A stretch of 8,396 nucleotides of DNA, taken from contig JAITSM010000060.1 in assembly GCA_031287815.1 (NCBI GenBank), forward strand, positions 1-8,396, read 5' to 3'. A model generated the notes under the pieces. The model did no database searches. It worked only from the letters and a program-made list of their open reading frames with translations, and was not told where the DNA came from. Source of the stretch: Prevotellaceae bacterium. GTDB taxonomy: Bacteria > Bacteroidota > Bacteroidia > Bacteroidales > UBA932. Below are positions 1 through 5,543 of this stretch, piece after piece. The translations under genes and the position numbers were made by a program. Numbering within the stretch: the first letter of the stretch is position 1; each line of letters begins with the position of its first letter.

Positions 1-109
1 ATAATTGCAACCACAGCGGCATGCTTGCTTCCGCCGTTACCCGCAGCAAAAGCAGCTGTATTTTTAGCCTTATCAGTTTTAGTTTCATATTTTTTTGTAT
101 TTTTGTCAT
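1..109 (-). CDS. Possible N-terminal fragment of a secreted or membrane protein, cut by the left edge
   Basis: A minus-strand frame starts at ATG 109-107, with a second in-frame ATG at 88-86, and stays open to the window edge. From the second ATG it reads MKLKLIRLKIQLLLLRV, which is basic and then leucine-rich like a short signal or anchor sequence. It would be co-directional with the secreted protein gene at 399-1334. No Bacteroidota promoter is visible just upstream. The opposite strand is also open from position 1 to a TAA at 115-117 and reads as a hydrophobic C-terminal tail, so the coding strand is not settled. No function can be given. The minus reading is slightly preferred because of its start codons and direction. 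Confidence 0.25.
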   Translation of the reverse strand, partial: MTKIQKNMKLKLIRLKIQLLLLRVTAEASMPLWLQL

Positions 110-116
110 CGCTTTA

Positions 117-138
117 ATATAAAAGGTGCCTGTGCACC
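117..138 (-). terminator. Weak hairpin terminator candidate, minus strand
   Basis: On the minus strand GGTGC (138-134) and GCACC (129-125) form a 5-bp stem with a 4-base loop, followed directly by TTTTATATT. It could end transcripts coming from the secreted-protein gene about 260 bases upstream. The stem is short. A competing pairing of AAGGTGCC (123-130) with GGCACCTT (178-185) is also perfect over 8 bp, so the real fold is uncertain. Confidence 0.3.
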
Positions 139-173
139 CAGAGAATTATAGCTCCTTAGTATTCCATGTGTGC

Positions 174-203
174 TTGAGGCACCTTAACCGTTCAATATAT
201 TTG
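174..203 (+). promoter_or_regulatory. Bacteroidota-type promoter, plus strand
   Basis: TTG at 174-176, a 19-base spacer and TATATTTG at 196-203 match the Bacteroidota primary-sigma consensus (TTTG, about 19-21 bases, TAnnTTTG). Transcription would start near 209-211 and run right, yet the next plus-strand bases contain only very short frames and then the 3' end of a minus-strand gene. The product could be a small RNA or an antisense transcript. The -7 element lies inside the inverted repeat at 188-223. Confidence 0.4.
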
Positions 204-223
204 TAATGTGTTCTATTGAACGG
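188..223. repeat. Perfect 10-bp inverted repeat straddling a promoter -7 element
   Basis: CCGTTCAATA (188-197) and TATTGAACGG (214-223) are exact reverse complements separated by 16 bases. The left arm covers the first bases of the TATATTTG element, and the right arm covers the predicted start of the transcript. This placement suits an operator, or an RNA hairpin if transcription passes through from either side. There is no U-tract after either arm, so it is not a standard terminator. Confidence 0.5.
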
Positions 224-230
224 GGAAGAA

Positions 231-256
231 CAGGGGCTATATTTATTTTGCCCCTG
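231..256. repeat. Short perfect hairpin in the left spacer
   Basis: CAGGGGC (231-237) and GCCCCTG (250-256) pair perfectly around a 12-base AT-rich loop. It follows the promoter and inverted repeat at 174-223 closely and would lie in the first 50 bases of that transcript. No U-run follows on either strand. The remainder of the spacer to 398 shows only one further small stem, AGCGTT 333-338 with AACGCT 347-352, and no gene. Confidence 0.4.
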
Positions 257-398
257 CGTGGTATGCAAAGAACGTTTTAGTTTCTCATGCTTGCGCGATG
301 AAGCCTTAGGGGGTGCAAGGCGCAATAAGGGGAGCGTTGGGGTAAAAACGCTGTTAATTCATGGGTTATTTTGATTCTATTTTACATGGTGTTTGGTG

Positions 399-1334
399 TT
401 AATTACAGCAATAACAGCTCCATTGGGTGATAGCGCGTCTGGTGTTGTAGTACTTGAAGCCGGCGTTGGCGCAAGCAGCGGCGCACTCACTGTCGTCTAA
501 CTCACCCTGGGGGTTTTGGGACATGCAGAGTGCATTATAGGTGGCAGAGCACCCCGTTAGGCAGCTAGCAGTTGTGTAGGTACCATTTCTGGTGTTCAAC
601 AGCAAACCGCATTGGTCGCGTAATTGTACATATGCAGTATTGCATGCCCCAGTGCACGTACCGTCATTAGTTGTATATGTTCTGTTCGTTTTACACGTCC
701 CGTTGCAATTAGTCGTTCCGGTAACGCAACAGTTCAACATCCCCGCAGCGTCGCCGTCCTTTCCACACAACACGCCCGGACAGCCGGTAGCGTCGGTGAG
801 CGCGGTAATAGTACCGCCGGAATAAGTGTAGGCGTTTACTGCCTCCGAACCTGTGGTAGTGGTAATCATAAACGGCGGCGTGCCTTTCAAGTCATAGCCT
901 CCGCTGCTGTTGGCTTTCGCGTTGGGCGGGAAGTCGCTGCCGTAGGCGCACCAGTTGAATTGCCCGGTGGCGTTGCTCAGAGTGGCGGTAACGGTCGAGG
1001 GGTTAGCGGTTACATAAAAGCCACGCCCGTTTAGCGAAGCCGGGTCAATGCTGCCGGCGGTAGCCGTAGCCCCGCTGATAACGGCTTTGGCAAATGTTCC
1101 CGGCGAAGTTCCCGCCACCGGGCACAAATCCACCCATACCCACACGCGGTTGGGAGCGACAGTTCCCGACCATGCCACGCGGAAAGTTACCTCGTGGTGG
1201 TCATAGTCTACGCTGAGCGGCGTAACGGCAGCTTGCGCAAAGGCGGCAGGCAAGCCCCCCACTCCCCAAAGAAGAAGGAGAAGAAGCCCCCTGAATCCCT
1301 CAAAGGGGGAATTTTGTTTTGATAATTGTTTCAT
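399..1334 (-). CDS. Secreted cysteine-rich protein of unknown function
   Basis: The 311-residue product begins with a signal peptide: a basic N-region, a run of six leucines (17-22) and a likely cleavage site AFA|QAA after residue 33. Residues 36-180 look like a beta-rich domain with short motifs such as NRVWVWVD, FNWCAYGSD and GTPPFMI. I associate these from memory with unnamed secreted Bacteroidota proteins, which is weak evidence. Residues 185-310 contain 17 of the 19 cysteines, ending SCYCCN, which suggests disulfides or metal binding outside the cytoplasm. Two stretches look duplicated: TYTTNDGTCTGACNTAY (219-235) and TYTTASCLTGCSATY (252-266). The gene follows the lipoprotein gene after 9 bp, so the two are probably cotranscribed. 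There is no Shine-Dalgarno sequence. The bases coding residues 8-16 are an imperfect palindrome (see 1286-1311). The function is not known. Confidence 0.75.
   Translation of the reverse strand: MKQLSKQNSPFEGFRGLLLLLLWGVGGLPAAFAQAAVTPLSVDYDHHEVTFRVAWSGTVAPNRVWVWVDLCPVAGTSPGTFAKAVISGATATAGSIDPASLNGRGFYVTANPSTVTATLSNATGQFNWCAYGSDFPPNAKANSSGGYDLKGTPPFMITTTTGSEAVNAYTYSGGTITALTDATGCPGVLCGKDGDAAGMLNCCVTGTTNCNGTCKTNRTYTTNDGTCTGACNTAYVQLRDQCGLLLNTRNGTYTTASCLTGCSATYNALCMSQNPQGELDDSECAAACANAGFKYYNTRRAITQWSCYCCN
1286..1311. repeat. Palindromic repeat-like sequence inside the signal-peptide codons
   Basis: Six C residues and a T at 1286-1292 face AGGGGG at 1304-1309, making a 6-bp GC stem with a 10-12 base loop. 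Read on the minus strand it codes NSPFEGFRG, an odd N-region for a signal peptide. I recall similar CCCCCTTTGAGGG-type palindromes as dispersed intergenic repeats in Bacteroidota, but only one copy lies in this window, so a mobile or dispersed origin is an inference. Confidence 0.35.
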
Positions 1335-1343
1335 AATTGTTTT

Positions 1344-1505
1344 TTAAAATTGTTCATTATACCGGGATACGCCCACTGCCGCCGGCTCGTCATTGCCTGT
1401 GTAGTATACAGGAATACTTTCCGCATTCGATGCGGTTGTTTTTTGCGTAGCGCAACCTGCCGCTACCAGCAACAAGCTCGCAAGAAGAAGAAGAATTTTT
1501 TTCAT
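1344..1505 (-). CDS. Small lipoprotein, 53 residues
   Basis: Starting at ATG 1505-1503 the product reads MKKILLLLASLLLVAAGC, a basic start, a leucine-rich core and a lipobox with the acylated cysteine at residue 18. The mature part is only 36 residues and polar, with no recognised domain. It probably sits in the outer or inner membrane facing the periplasm or surface. The frame is open upstream to an ATG at 1616, but the extra 37 residues would bury the signal peptide, so the internal start is chosen. The stop is 9 bp before the start of the secreted cysteine-rich gene, which suggests one transcript. The short length resembles other tiny Bacteroidota lipoproteins, but a truncated remnant of a larger one is also possible. 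Confidence 0.6.
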   Translation of the reverse strand: MKKILLLLASLLLVAAGCATQKTTASNAESIPVYYTGNDEPAAVGVSRYNEQF

Positions 1506-1620
1506 AAAAGTAAATTTTAAAATTGTTATTATTTTTTGCAGCCTTGGGGTTATTTTGCAAACACAAACTTTATCAACCAAAACAACCCCTTGCTGCAATT
1601 TTTTATTCACTGCCAATCAT

Positions 1621-1650
1621 TGCAGAAGTTTTTAAGAAGCCTTTTCTGCA
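1621..1650. repeat. Inverted repeat upstream of the lipoprotein gene
   Basis: TGCAGAA (1621-1627) and TTCTGCA (1644-1650) are exact reverse complements with a 16-base AT-rich loop. Neither strand has a U-tract after it. It lies 116 bases ahead of the lipoprotein start and would be in its leader. No clear promoter was found between it and position 1505. Confidence 0.35.
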
Positions 1651-1732
1651 ATTTGTTTCTTCAACTTTTACCTTGCTTCTTCTCCTATTTCATTAAAAAA
1701 ACCAAGAGTGGATATGGGCGCTATCCTTATTA

Positions 1733-1850
1733 CGGCTCGAGGTCGTCGAAACCCACACAGTAAATAAGTATAACGGCCCACACCCACTCAAGGTGTGGTC
1801 GCTTTCACTTATTTTTCATACTGTGTAGAAATTTTCGACGTTTCAAGCCG
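1733..1850. repeat. Long imperfect palindrome, about 118 bp
   Basis: Five nested pairs of arms match: CGGCT 1733-1737 with AGCCG 1846-1850; CGTCGAAA 1744-1751 with TTTCGACG 1833-1840; ACACAGTA 1755-1762 with TACTGTGT 1819-1826; AATAAGT 1763-1769 with ACTTATT 1807-1813; and CCACACC 1778-1784 with GGTGTGG 1792-1798. A 7-base apical loop and several internal loops separate them, giving 35 possible base pairs. It could be the body of a transcribed RNA or a small non-autonomous element (MITE-like). No flanking direct repeat was recognised. Confidence 0.6.
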
Positions 1851-1901
1851 CATGCAAAACAAAAGTTAAAGCGATATATTTTTTTTATATCAAATTCAAA
1901 A

Positions 1902-1913
1902 TGTCAAAGAGCA
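1902..1913 (-). promoter_or_regulatory. boxA-like antitermination element
   Basis: The minus strand reads TGCTCTTTGACA, one mismatch from the E. coli rrn boxA TGCTCTTTAACA, and it continues ACATTTTG as in ribosomal leaders of Bacteroidota as I recall them. It lies about 9 bases into the predicted transcript. BoxA is bound by NusB-NusE (S10) and protects mainly untranslated transcripts from Rho. No rRNA gene follows in the window. Confidence 0.5.
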
Positions 1914-1927
1914 CATAATAACCGCTG

Positions 1928-1958
1928 CAAATATATTACTTTATTTTTTAATTGCAAA
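1928..1958 (-). promoter_or_regulatory. Strong Bacteroidota-type promoter, minus strand
   Basis: On the minus strand TTTG (1958-1955), a 19-base AT-rich spacer and TATATTTG (1935-1928) match the consensus fully. It lies just after the stop of the AbiEii gene and points to the boxA/hairpin region. The 12 bases TATATTTGCAGC (1935-1924) are identical to those at the abiEi promoter (3451-3440). Confidence 0.6.
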
Positions 1959-2015
1959 TATTTTTGAGAATTTTTTTTCTTTCCGGCATCGTGCCTAATG
2001 CAGGAGGTGTAGCCG

Positions 2016-2804
2016 TTATTCCGTTAATAAATTTACAAATTCTCCAAACCGCAAAATTTTTCCACTGTTTGTTTTGTTGAACAGCAAGTGTTCAAAATCC
2101 TTTTGTTTCTTTTTTAAATCGGTTTTTTCCAGCAGTCCGGCTACCGCTTGTTTGAACGCTTCCAGATGTGGTATTCCGCAACGCCTGGCCAGGAATTCGT
2201 AATCCGGTTTGGTTTGCGCCAATAAAAACATCAGGTCATAAAAATCACGCCCTTTGGAGCGGGCTAACATGGCTGCCGCCTTCATGCTGCACAGTATCCC
2301 GTCGGAGGGAACGGGAAAGGGAAAAAAGAATCCGCAGCTTTGGATATTTGCGATAACCGGCGTATAAGCAATCCCCTGGTCTTGGGTTTCGAGCTTTATC
2401 AAAAAACGTTCTTCCTTATGCCCGCTCAGTCCCAAATCAAACAACAGTTCCGGGAAATATATATTGCGCCTGAAAGCCGTCAACCTTGCATTATCTTTAT
2501 CTTTTGCTTCTACCCGTACTCCGAAGCGCTTTAAAAACCGGATAACGCCGTCGGTCATTTCGATAAATTCCTCTTTTGACAAGCCCTTGCAGTCAAAATC
2601 CAAATCTTCGGAAAACCGGTCAATCCCTTTCACCAAACGCAGGCTCGTTCCACCGATAAAAGCCATTTTTTGGCTATACGGCGTAGCAGAAAGGTAATCC
2701 AGCATCATCAATAGCAAATACTCCTTTAGCATGTATTTATCGAAAATAGCATTTCCCCGGATTTGAGCCGGGAAATAATTCCTTATATGTTCCATCCGTA
2801 TCAT
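2016..2804 (-). CDS. abiEii: AbiEii/AbiGii family nucleotidyltransferase toxin
   Basis: The 262-residue protein is the toxin half of an AbiE-type (type IV) toxin-antitoxin pair. It carries the nucleotidyltransferase motif GGTSLRL (51-57) followed by FSEDLDFD (64-71) with the metal-binding D67 and D69. Later family motifs are IKLET (136-140, K137) and KAAAMLARSKGRDFYDL (175-191, with R186, D187 and D190). AbiEii proteins bind nucleotides, and the related MenT toxins add nucleotides to tRNA acceptor ends; when unrestrained they stop growth, and some block phage. The ATG at 2804 overlaps the antitoxin stop as ATGA, indicating translational coupling; an ATG three codons later is an alternative start. 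All key motifs are present, so it looks intact. Confidence 0.88.
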   Translation of the reverse strand: MIRMEHIRNYFPAQIRGNAIFDKYMLKEYLLLMMLDYLSATPYSQKMAFIGGTSLRLVKGIDRFSEDLDFDCKGLSKEEFIEMTDGVIRFLKRFGVRVEAKDKDNARLTAFRRNIYFPELLFDLGLSGHKEERFLIKLETQDQGIAYTPVIANIQSCGFFFPFPVPSDGILCSMKAAAMLARSKGRDFYDLMFLLAQTKPDYEFLARRCGIPHLEAFKQAVAGLLEKTDLKKKQKDFEHLLFNKTNSGKILRFGEFVNLLTE

Positions 2805-3418
2805 AAATCGTAGGCTTTAAAAAGTAACTTTATCCTGCGGGCAAGCGCTTTGTTTTGAAACCTGGCGCAATAATCCATCAACAACTCCTTGTTTAAATCA
2901 TCATGCAGGAAATTTTCATCCAGGCGCAATTTTTCCAATTCCTGCCCGCTATCGTAGAACGGGTAAAGATAGAGCAAATCGAGCAGCGCCTTTTCGGGCG
3001 TGGCAAACTGTATAGTGCGGTTGCCGGCCATTGGCTTTCGTTCGTACCCGAATAGCAGGTTCTCTTTAACATTCTTGTAGGAATATTCGCCGAAATCATT
3101 GCGAAAGGACGCCGTTTTCAGGGACGCTACGCTGGTAATTTGCACCACCGCTTCCGGTATCATGCCGTAAAAAGCCAATGCGGTATGCAGGCTAATGTAA
3201 GACGGGCGGTAAATCCGGTTGGCAAAATAGAGGGAATAATCCGGCATGTTCTTGTATTCCGGAAAAGCAAAATATCCCTGCCGTAACCGGATAATATACC
3301 CTTTCCGTATCCAGCGGGACAGGTTGTTCCGGTCAAAATCCGGTTGCCATGCATATACCTGGTAGATATGGAAGCAGGCTAAATGGAACATTTTTTCCTT
3401 AAACTCCAAAAAGGTCAT
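2801..3418 (-). CDS. abiEi: AbiEi-type antitoxin / transcriptional regulator
   Basis: The 205-residue product (start ATG 3418-3416) has an N-terminal winged-helix region ending RKGYIIRLRQGYFAF (38-52), a hallmark of AbiEi-type antitoxins. It then has SYISLHTALAFYGMIPE (73-89) and ATPEKALLDLLY (139-150), typical of the C-terminal antitoxin domain. In the family this protein neutralises AbiEii without direct stable binding and represses its own promoter through inverted repeats. The frame is open 13 codons further upstream to an ATG at 3457, but the promoter -7 element (3451-3444) lies inside that extension, so any transcript from it would begin downstream of 3457. The later start is therefore chosen. 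The stop overlaps the toxin start by 4 bases. Function in this organism is inferred. Confidence 0.85.
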   Translation of the reverse strand: MTFLEFKEKMFHLACFHIYQVYAWQPDFDRNNLSRWIRKGYIIRLRQGYFAFPEYKNMPDYSLYFANRIYRPSYISLHTALAFYGMIPEAVVQITSVASLKTASFRNDFGEYSYKNVKENLLFGYERKPMAGNRTIQFATPEKALLDLLYLYPFYDSGQELEKLRLDENFLHDDLNKELLMDYCARFQNKALARRIKLLFKAYDL

Positions 3419-3443
3419 TGCTTGTTTTATTTCTATTATGCTG

Positions 3444-3474
3444 CAAATATAGTGCATTTCGGAAACAAAACAAA
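3444..3474 (-). promoter_or_regulatory. abiE operon promoter
   Basis: On the minus strand TTTG (3474-3471), 19 bases and TATATTTG (3451-3444) match the Bacteroidota consensus. The start would fall near 3438, leaving a leader of about 20 bases before ATG 3418. It decides the antitoxin start and is divergent from the korA promoter about 90 bp away. Confidence 0.65.
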
Positions 3475-3566
3475 ATCCGGAGAGACATGCCTGTGAACGG
3501 AAACGACCTTTTCTCTTTCCCTTTTCAAAGATTTTCTAAAAAAGTGTACAGAATTATAAAAATTCT

Positions 3567-3574
3567 TACCTTTG
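3567..3574 (+). promoter_or_regulatory. Probable korA promoter -7 element
   Basis: TACCTTTG followed by TAC is a classic Bacteroidota -7 sequence. The -33 region around 3544-3547 (GTGT) is a poor match to TTTG. A start near 3580 would give korA a leader of about 75 bases containing the octamer array at 3605-3648. A second match to TAnnTTTG, TAAATTTG at 3620-3627, lacks any -33 partner. Confidence 0.5.
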
Positions 3575-3604
3575 TACTCTGAATTAAAAAAAACTAAAAC
3601 AAAA

Positions 3605-3648
3605 AAATCCGCAAATCCGTAAATTTGTAAATCCAAAATCCGTAAATC
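3605..3648 (+). repeat. Degenerate AAATCCGT octamer array in the korA leader
   Basis: About five units of seven or eight bases follow each other: AAATCCGC, AAATCCGT, AAATTTGT, AAATCCA and AAATCCGT, then AAATC. The array ends 7 bases before the korA ATG and has no Shine-Dalgarno sequence. It resembles the other short-unit arrays in this window's spacers, though the unit differs. Confidence 0.5.
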
Positions 3649-3655
3649 TCTTACC

Positions 3656-5485
3656 ATGCCTCATAAGATTGTAGATATAAAAGATGTTGTCATTCGTTTC
3701 AGCGGCGATAGCGGCGATGGAATGCAATTAACCGGCACGCTGTTTGCCGACGCAGCCGCATTGCTGGGTAATGAATTTTCTACATTTCCCGATTTTCCTG
3801 CCGAAATCCGCGCGCCGCAGGATACGATAGCCGGCGTTTCCGGCTTCCAGATACATATCGGCAGCGGCGACGTGCATACGCCCGGCGACCTGTGCGATGT
3901 GCTGGTGGCGATGAATCCCGCAGCGCTGCGGGCAAATGCCAACCGGACAAAACCGACAGCGACTGTTATCGTAGACGCCGACGCGTTTGAAGAAAAACGT
4001 ATCGCCCGCGCCGGCTTTACCACCAACGAGCCCGTCAAGGAGCTGGGGCTGGAAGACCGCACCGTTATTTATGCGCCTATTACTTCACTGACCAAAGAAA
4101 GTTTAAAAGACAGCGGGCTGGACGCTAAAGCCATTGTACGCTGCAAAAATATGTTTGCGCTGGGCATTTGCTTTTACCTCTTCCATCGCCCGCTGCAAAC
4201 GACGTTCAACTATTTTGAGAAAAAATTCGCCAAGAAACCCGAACTGATTGCCGCCAACAACAAGGTGCTGCAAGACGGGTTTAACTACGCGGGAAATATA
4301 CAGGCCATTCACAATACCTACAACGTAAAGCCCGCCAAATACCCCAAAGGCACATACCGCAACATTAACGGCAACCAGGCGACGGCGTGGGGATTTATTG
4401 CCGCTTCCGAAAAATCAGGGCGGCCGCTGTTTTGCGGGTCTTATCCCATTACGCCGGCAACGAGTATCCTGGAAGAACTCGCCGCACGCAAAGATCTTGG
4501 CGTAAAAACCCTGCAATGCGAAGATGAAATCGCCGGCATCTGCACGGCCATCGGGGCGGCCTTTGCCGGCAACCTGGCCGTTACTACTACTTCCGGCCCC
4601 GGATTGTCGCTCAAAAGTGAAGCGCTGGGGTTGGCGGTAATTACGGAACTGCCGTTAGTCGTCGTCGATGTGCAGCGCAGCGGCCCGTCTACCGGTATTC
4701 CCACGAAGACGGAACAGACCGACCTGTTGCAGGCGCTGTATGGGCGCAACGGCGAGTGCCCTATGGTGATTATGGCATCCCATTCGCCGTCGCATTGCTT
4801 CGATGCAGCTTTCTGGGCGGCGAAGCTGGCGATGGAACACATGATGCCGGTATTGCTCCTCTCCGAAGGATTTATCGGCAACGGCTCGGAGCCCTGGCGC
4901 ATCCCCCGGATGAAAGATTATCCCGCCATTGTCCCGCCGCTTGTGGCCGAAAAGGAAGCGCCTTACTTTCCATTCCGCCGCGATGAAAAACGACTGGCGC
5001 GCCGCTGGGCTTTGCCGGGCACGCCCGGATTGATGCACCGTATCGGCGGGCTGGAAAAAGACAACGACGGGCATGTTTCCAGCGACCCGCTGGTGCATGA
5101 ACGAATGGTGCGGGAACGCGCCGAAAAGGTGGCAAAGGTAGCCGATTTTATTCCGCCGCTGGAAGTCATCGGCGAACAGGAAGGCGACGTCCTGCTGGTG
5201 GGCTGGGGCGGAACGTTCGGGCACCTCTACAGCGCCGCCAAGCAACTGCAGGGCGGGGACAGGCGGATAGGGCTGGCGCATTTCGATTACATCCACCCCC
5301 TGCCGAAAAACACCGCCGAAGTATTCAGAAAATTTAAAACCATTCTCGTGTGCGAGCTGAACAATGGGCAGTTTGCCGATTACCTTCGCAGCCGGCACCA
5401 GGAATTTTGTTACCGCCAGCACAACAAGGTGCAGGGGCAACCGTTCATGGTAGCGGAAATCATAAATGCGGTGAACGAGTTATGA
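3656..5485 (+). CDS. korA: 2-oxoglutarate:ferredoxin oxidoreductase, fused gamma-alpha subunit
   Basis: This 609-residue protein is the large subunit of a cytoplasmic 2-oxoacid:ferredoxin oxidoreductase, which interconverts 2-oxoglutarate plus CoA with succinyl-CoA plus CO2 and reduced ferredoxin. Residues 1-190 form the gamma domain (RFSGDSGDGMQLTG near 14, then the FPDFPAEIRAP region). From about 220 comes the alpha domain, with YPITPAT at 263-269, the counterpart of the family YPITPSS motif. The C-terminal transketolase-like lobe includes VLLVGWGGTFGH and ends near 609. Length and order are normal for the fused form. The choice of 2-oxoglutarate over other 2-oxoacids rests on overall resemblance to KorA and on the gdhA neighbour. 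The beta subunit with the TPP and iron-sulfur sites follows after 58 bp. The stop codon lies in the first unit of a heptamer array. Confidence 0.9.
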   Translation: MPHKIVDIKDVVIRFSGDSGDGMQLTGTLFADAAALLGNEFSTFPDFPAEIRAPQDTIAGVSGFQIHIGSGDVHTPGDLCDVLVAMNPAALRANANRTKPTATVIVDADAFEEKRIARAGFTTNEPVKELGLEDRTVIYAPITSLTKESLKDSGLDAKAIVRCKNMFALGICFYLFHRPLQTTFNYFEKKFAKKPELIAANNKVLQDGFNYAGNIQAIHNTYNVKPAKYPKGTYRNINGNQATAWGFIAASEKSGRPLFCGSYPITPATSILEELAARKDLGVKTLQCEDEIAGICTAIGAAFAGNLAVTTTSGPGLSLKSEALGLAVITELPLVVVDVQRSGPSTGIPTKTEQTDLLQALYGRNGECPMVIMASHSPSHCFDAAFWAAKLAMEHMMPVLLLSEGFIGNGSEPWRIPRMKDYPAIVPPLVAEKEAPYFPFRRDEKRLARRWALPGTPGLMHRIGGLEKDNDGHVSSDPLVHERMVRERAEKVAKVADFIPPLEVIGEQEGDVLLVGWGGTFGHLYSAAKQLQGGDRRIGLAHFDYIHPLPKNTAEVFRKFKTILVCELNNGQFADYLRSRHQEFCYRQHNKVQGQPFMVAEIINAVNEL

Positions 5486-5515
5486 AGTATGATGTATGAA
5501 GTATGATGTATGAAT
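5481..5515 (+). repeat. Five TATGANG heptamers between korA and korB
   Basis: Five exact 7-base units run without gaps: TATGAAG and TATGATG alternate, and the last is TATGAAT. The korA stop TGA (5483-5485) is inside unit one. Positions 5487-5516 are identical to 8100-8129 downstream of gdhA. Each unit contains ATGA, which creates a chain of overlapping mini-frames leading to the korB start. Confidence 0.75.
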
Positions 5516-5543
5516 TGCTACTTATAATTTTCAATTATCAACT

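Larger units (their letters stand above)
1695..1922 (-). ncRNA. Candidate structured non-coding RNA or long antiterminated leader
   Basis: A strong minus-strand promoter (1958-1928) predicts a start near 1922. The transcript would carry a boxA-like element (1913-1902), an A/U stem (GATATA 1873-1878 with TATATC 1886-1891), and a long imperfect hairpin (1850-1733). A small hairpin (GGATA with TATCC, 1726-1710) then precedes seven U residues encoded at 1701-1695. That gives about 228 nt with no convincing open frame. The last hairpin is 8 bases from the U-tract, so the 3' end is uncertain, and transcription could instead continue into the lipoprotein gene at 1505 as a long leader. It is not tRNA, 5S or SRP RNA by inspection. 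A 6S-like role is conceivable from the shape alone. Confidence 0.4.

Noticed and set aside
1..117. Plus-strand C-terminal membrane tail ending at TAA 115-117
   Set aside because: The frame is open, but the hydrophobic reading is what a T-rich strand gives by chance; it is kept only as an alternative to the minus reading.
624..1034. Plus-strand open frame opposite the cysteine-rich gene
   Set aside because: The minus frame has a signal peptide and ordered cysteine pattern, while the plus reading has neither.
1506..1616. N-terminal extension of the small lipoprotein to ATG 1616
   Set aside because: It would put 37 residues ahead of a complete lipoprotein signal peptide.
1825..1838. Minus-strand AATTTCTAC-like stretch resembling a Cas12a repeat handle
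   Set aside because: Only about nine bases match, the paired arm differs, and there is no array or nuclease gene.
1695..1922. SRP RNA, tmRNA, tRNA or rRNA
   Set aside because: The hairpin tip lacks the SRP GGAA-loop motif, no tRNA cloverleaf or CCA end is seen, and no 16S-like sequence follows the boxA.
1985..1995. GGCATCGTGCC hairpin as abiE terminator
   Set aside because: The stem is four bases and on the minus strand it is followed by A residues, not a U-tract.
4655..5440. Long open frame on the minus strand inside korA
   Set aside because: It is antisense to a well-conserved gene and its translation has no recognisable domain; it arises from GC-rich codon use of korA.
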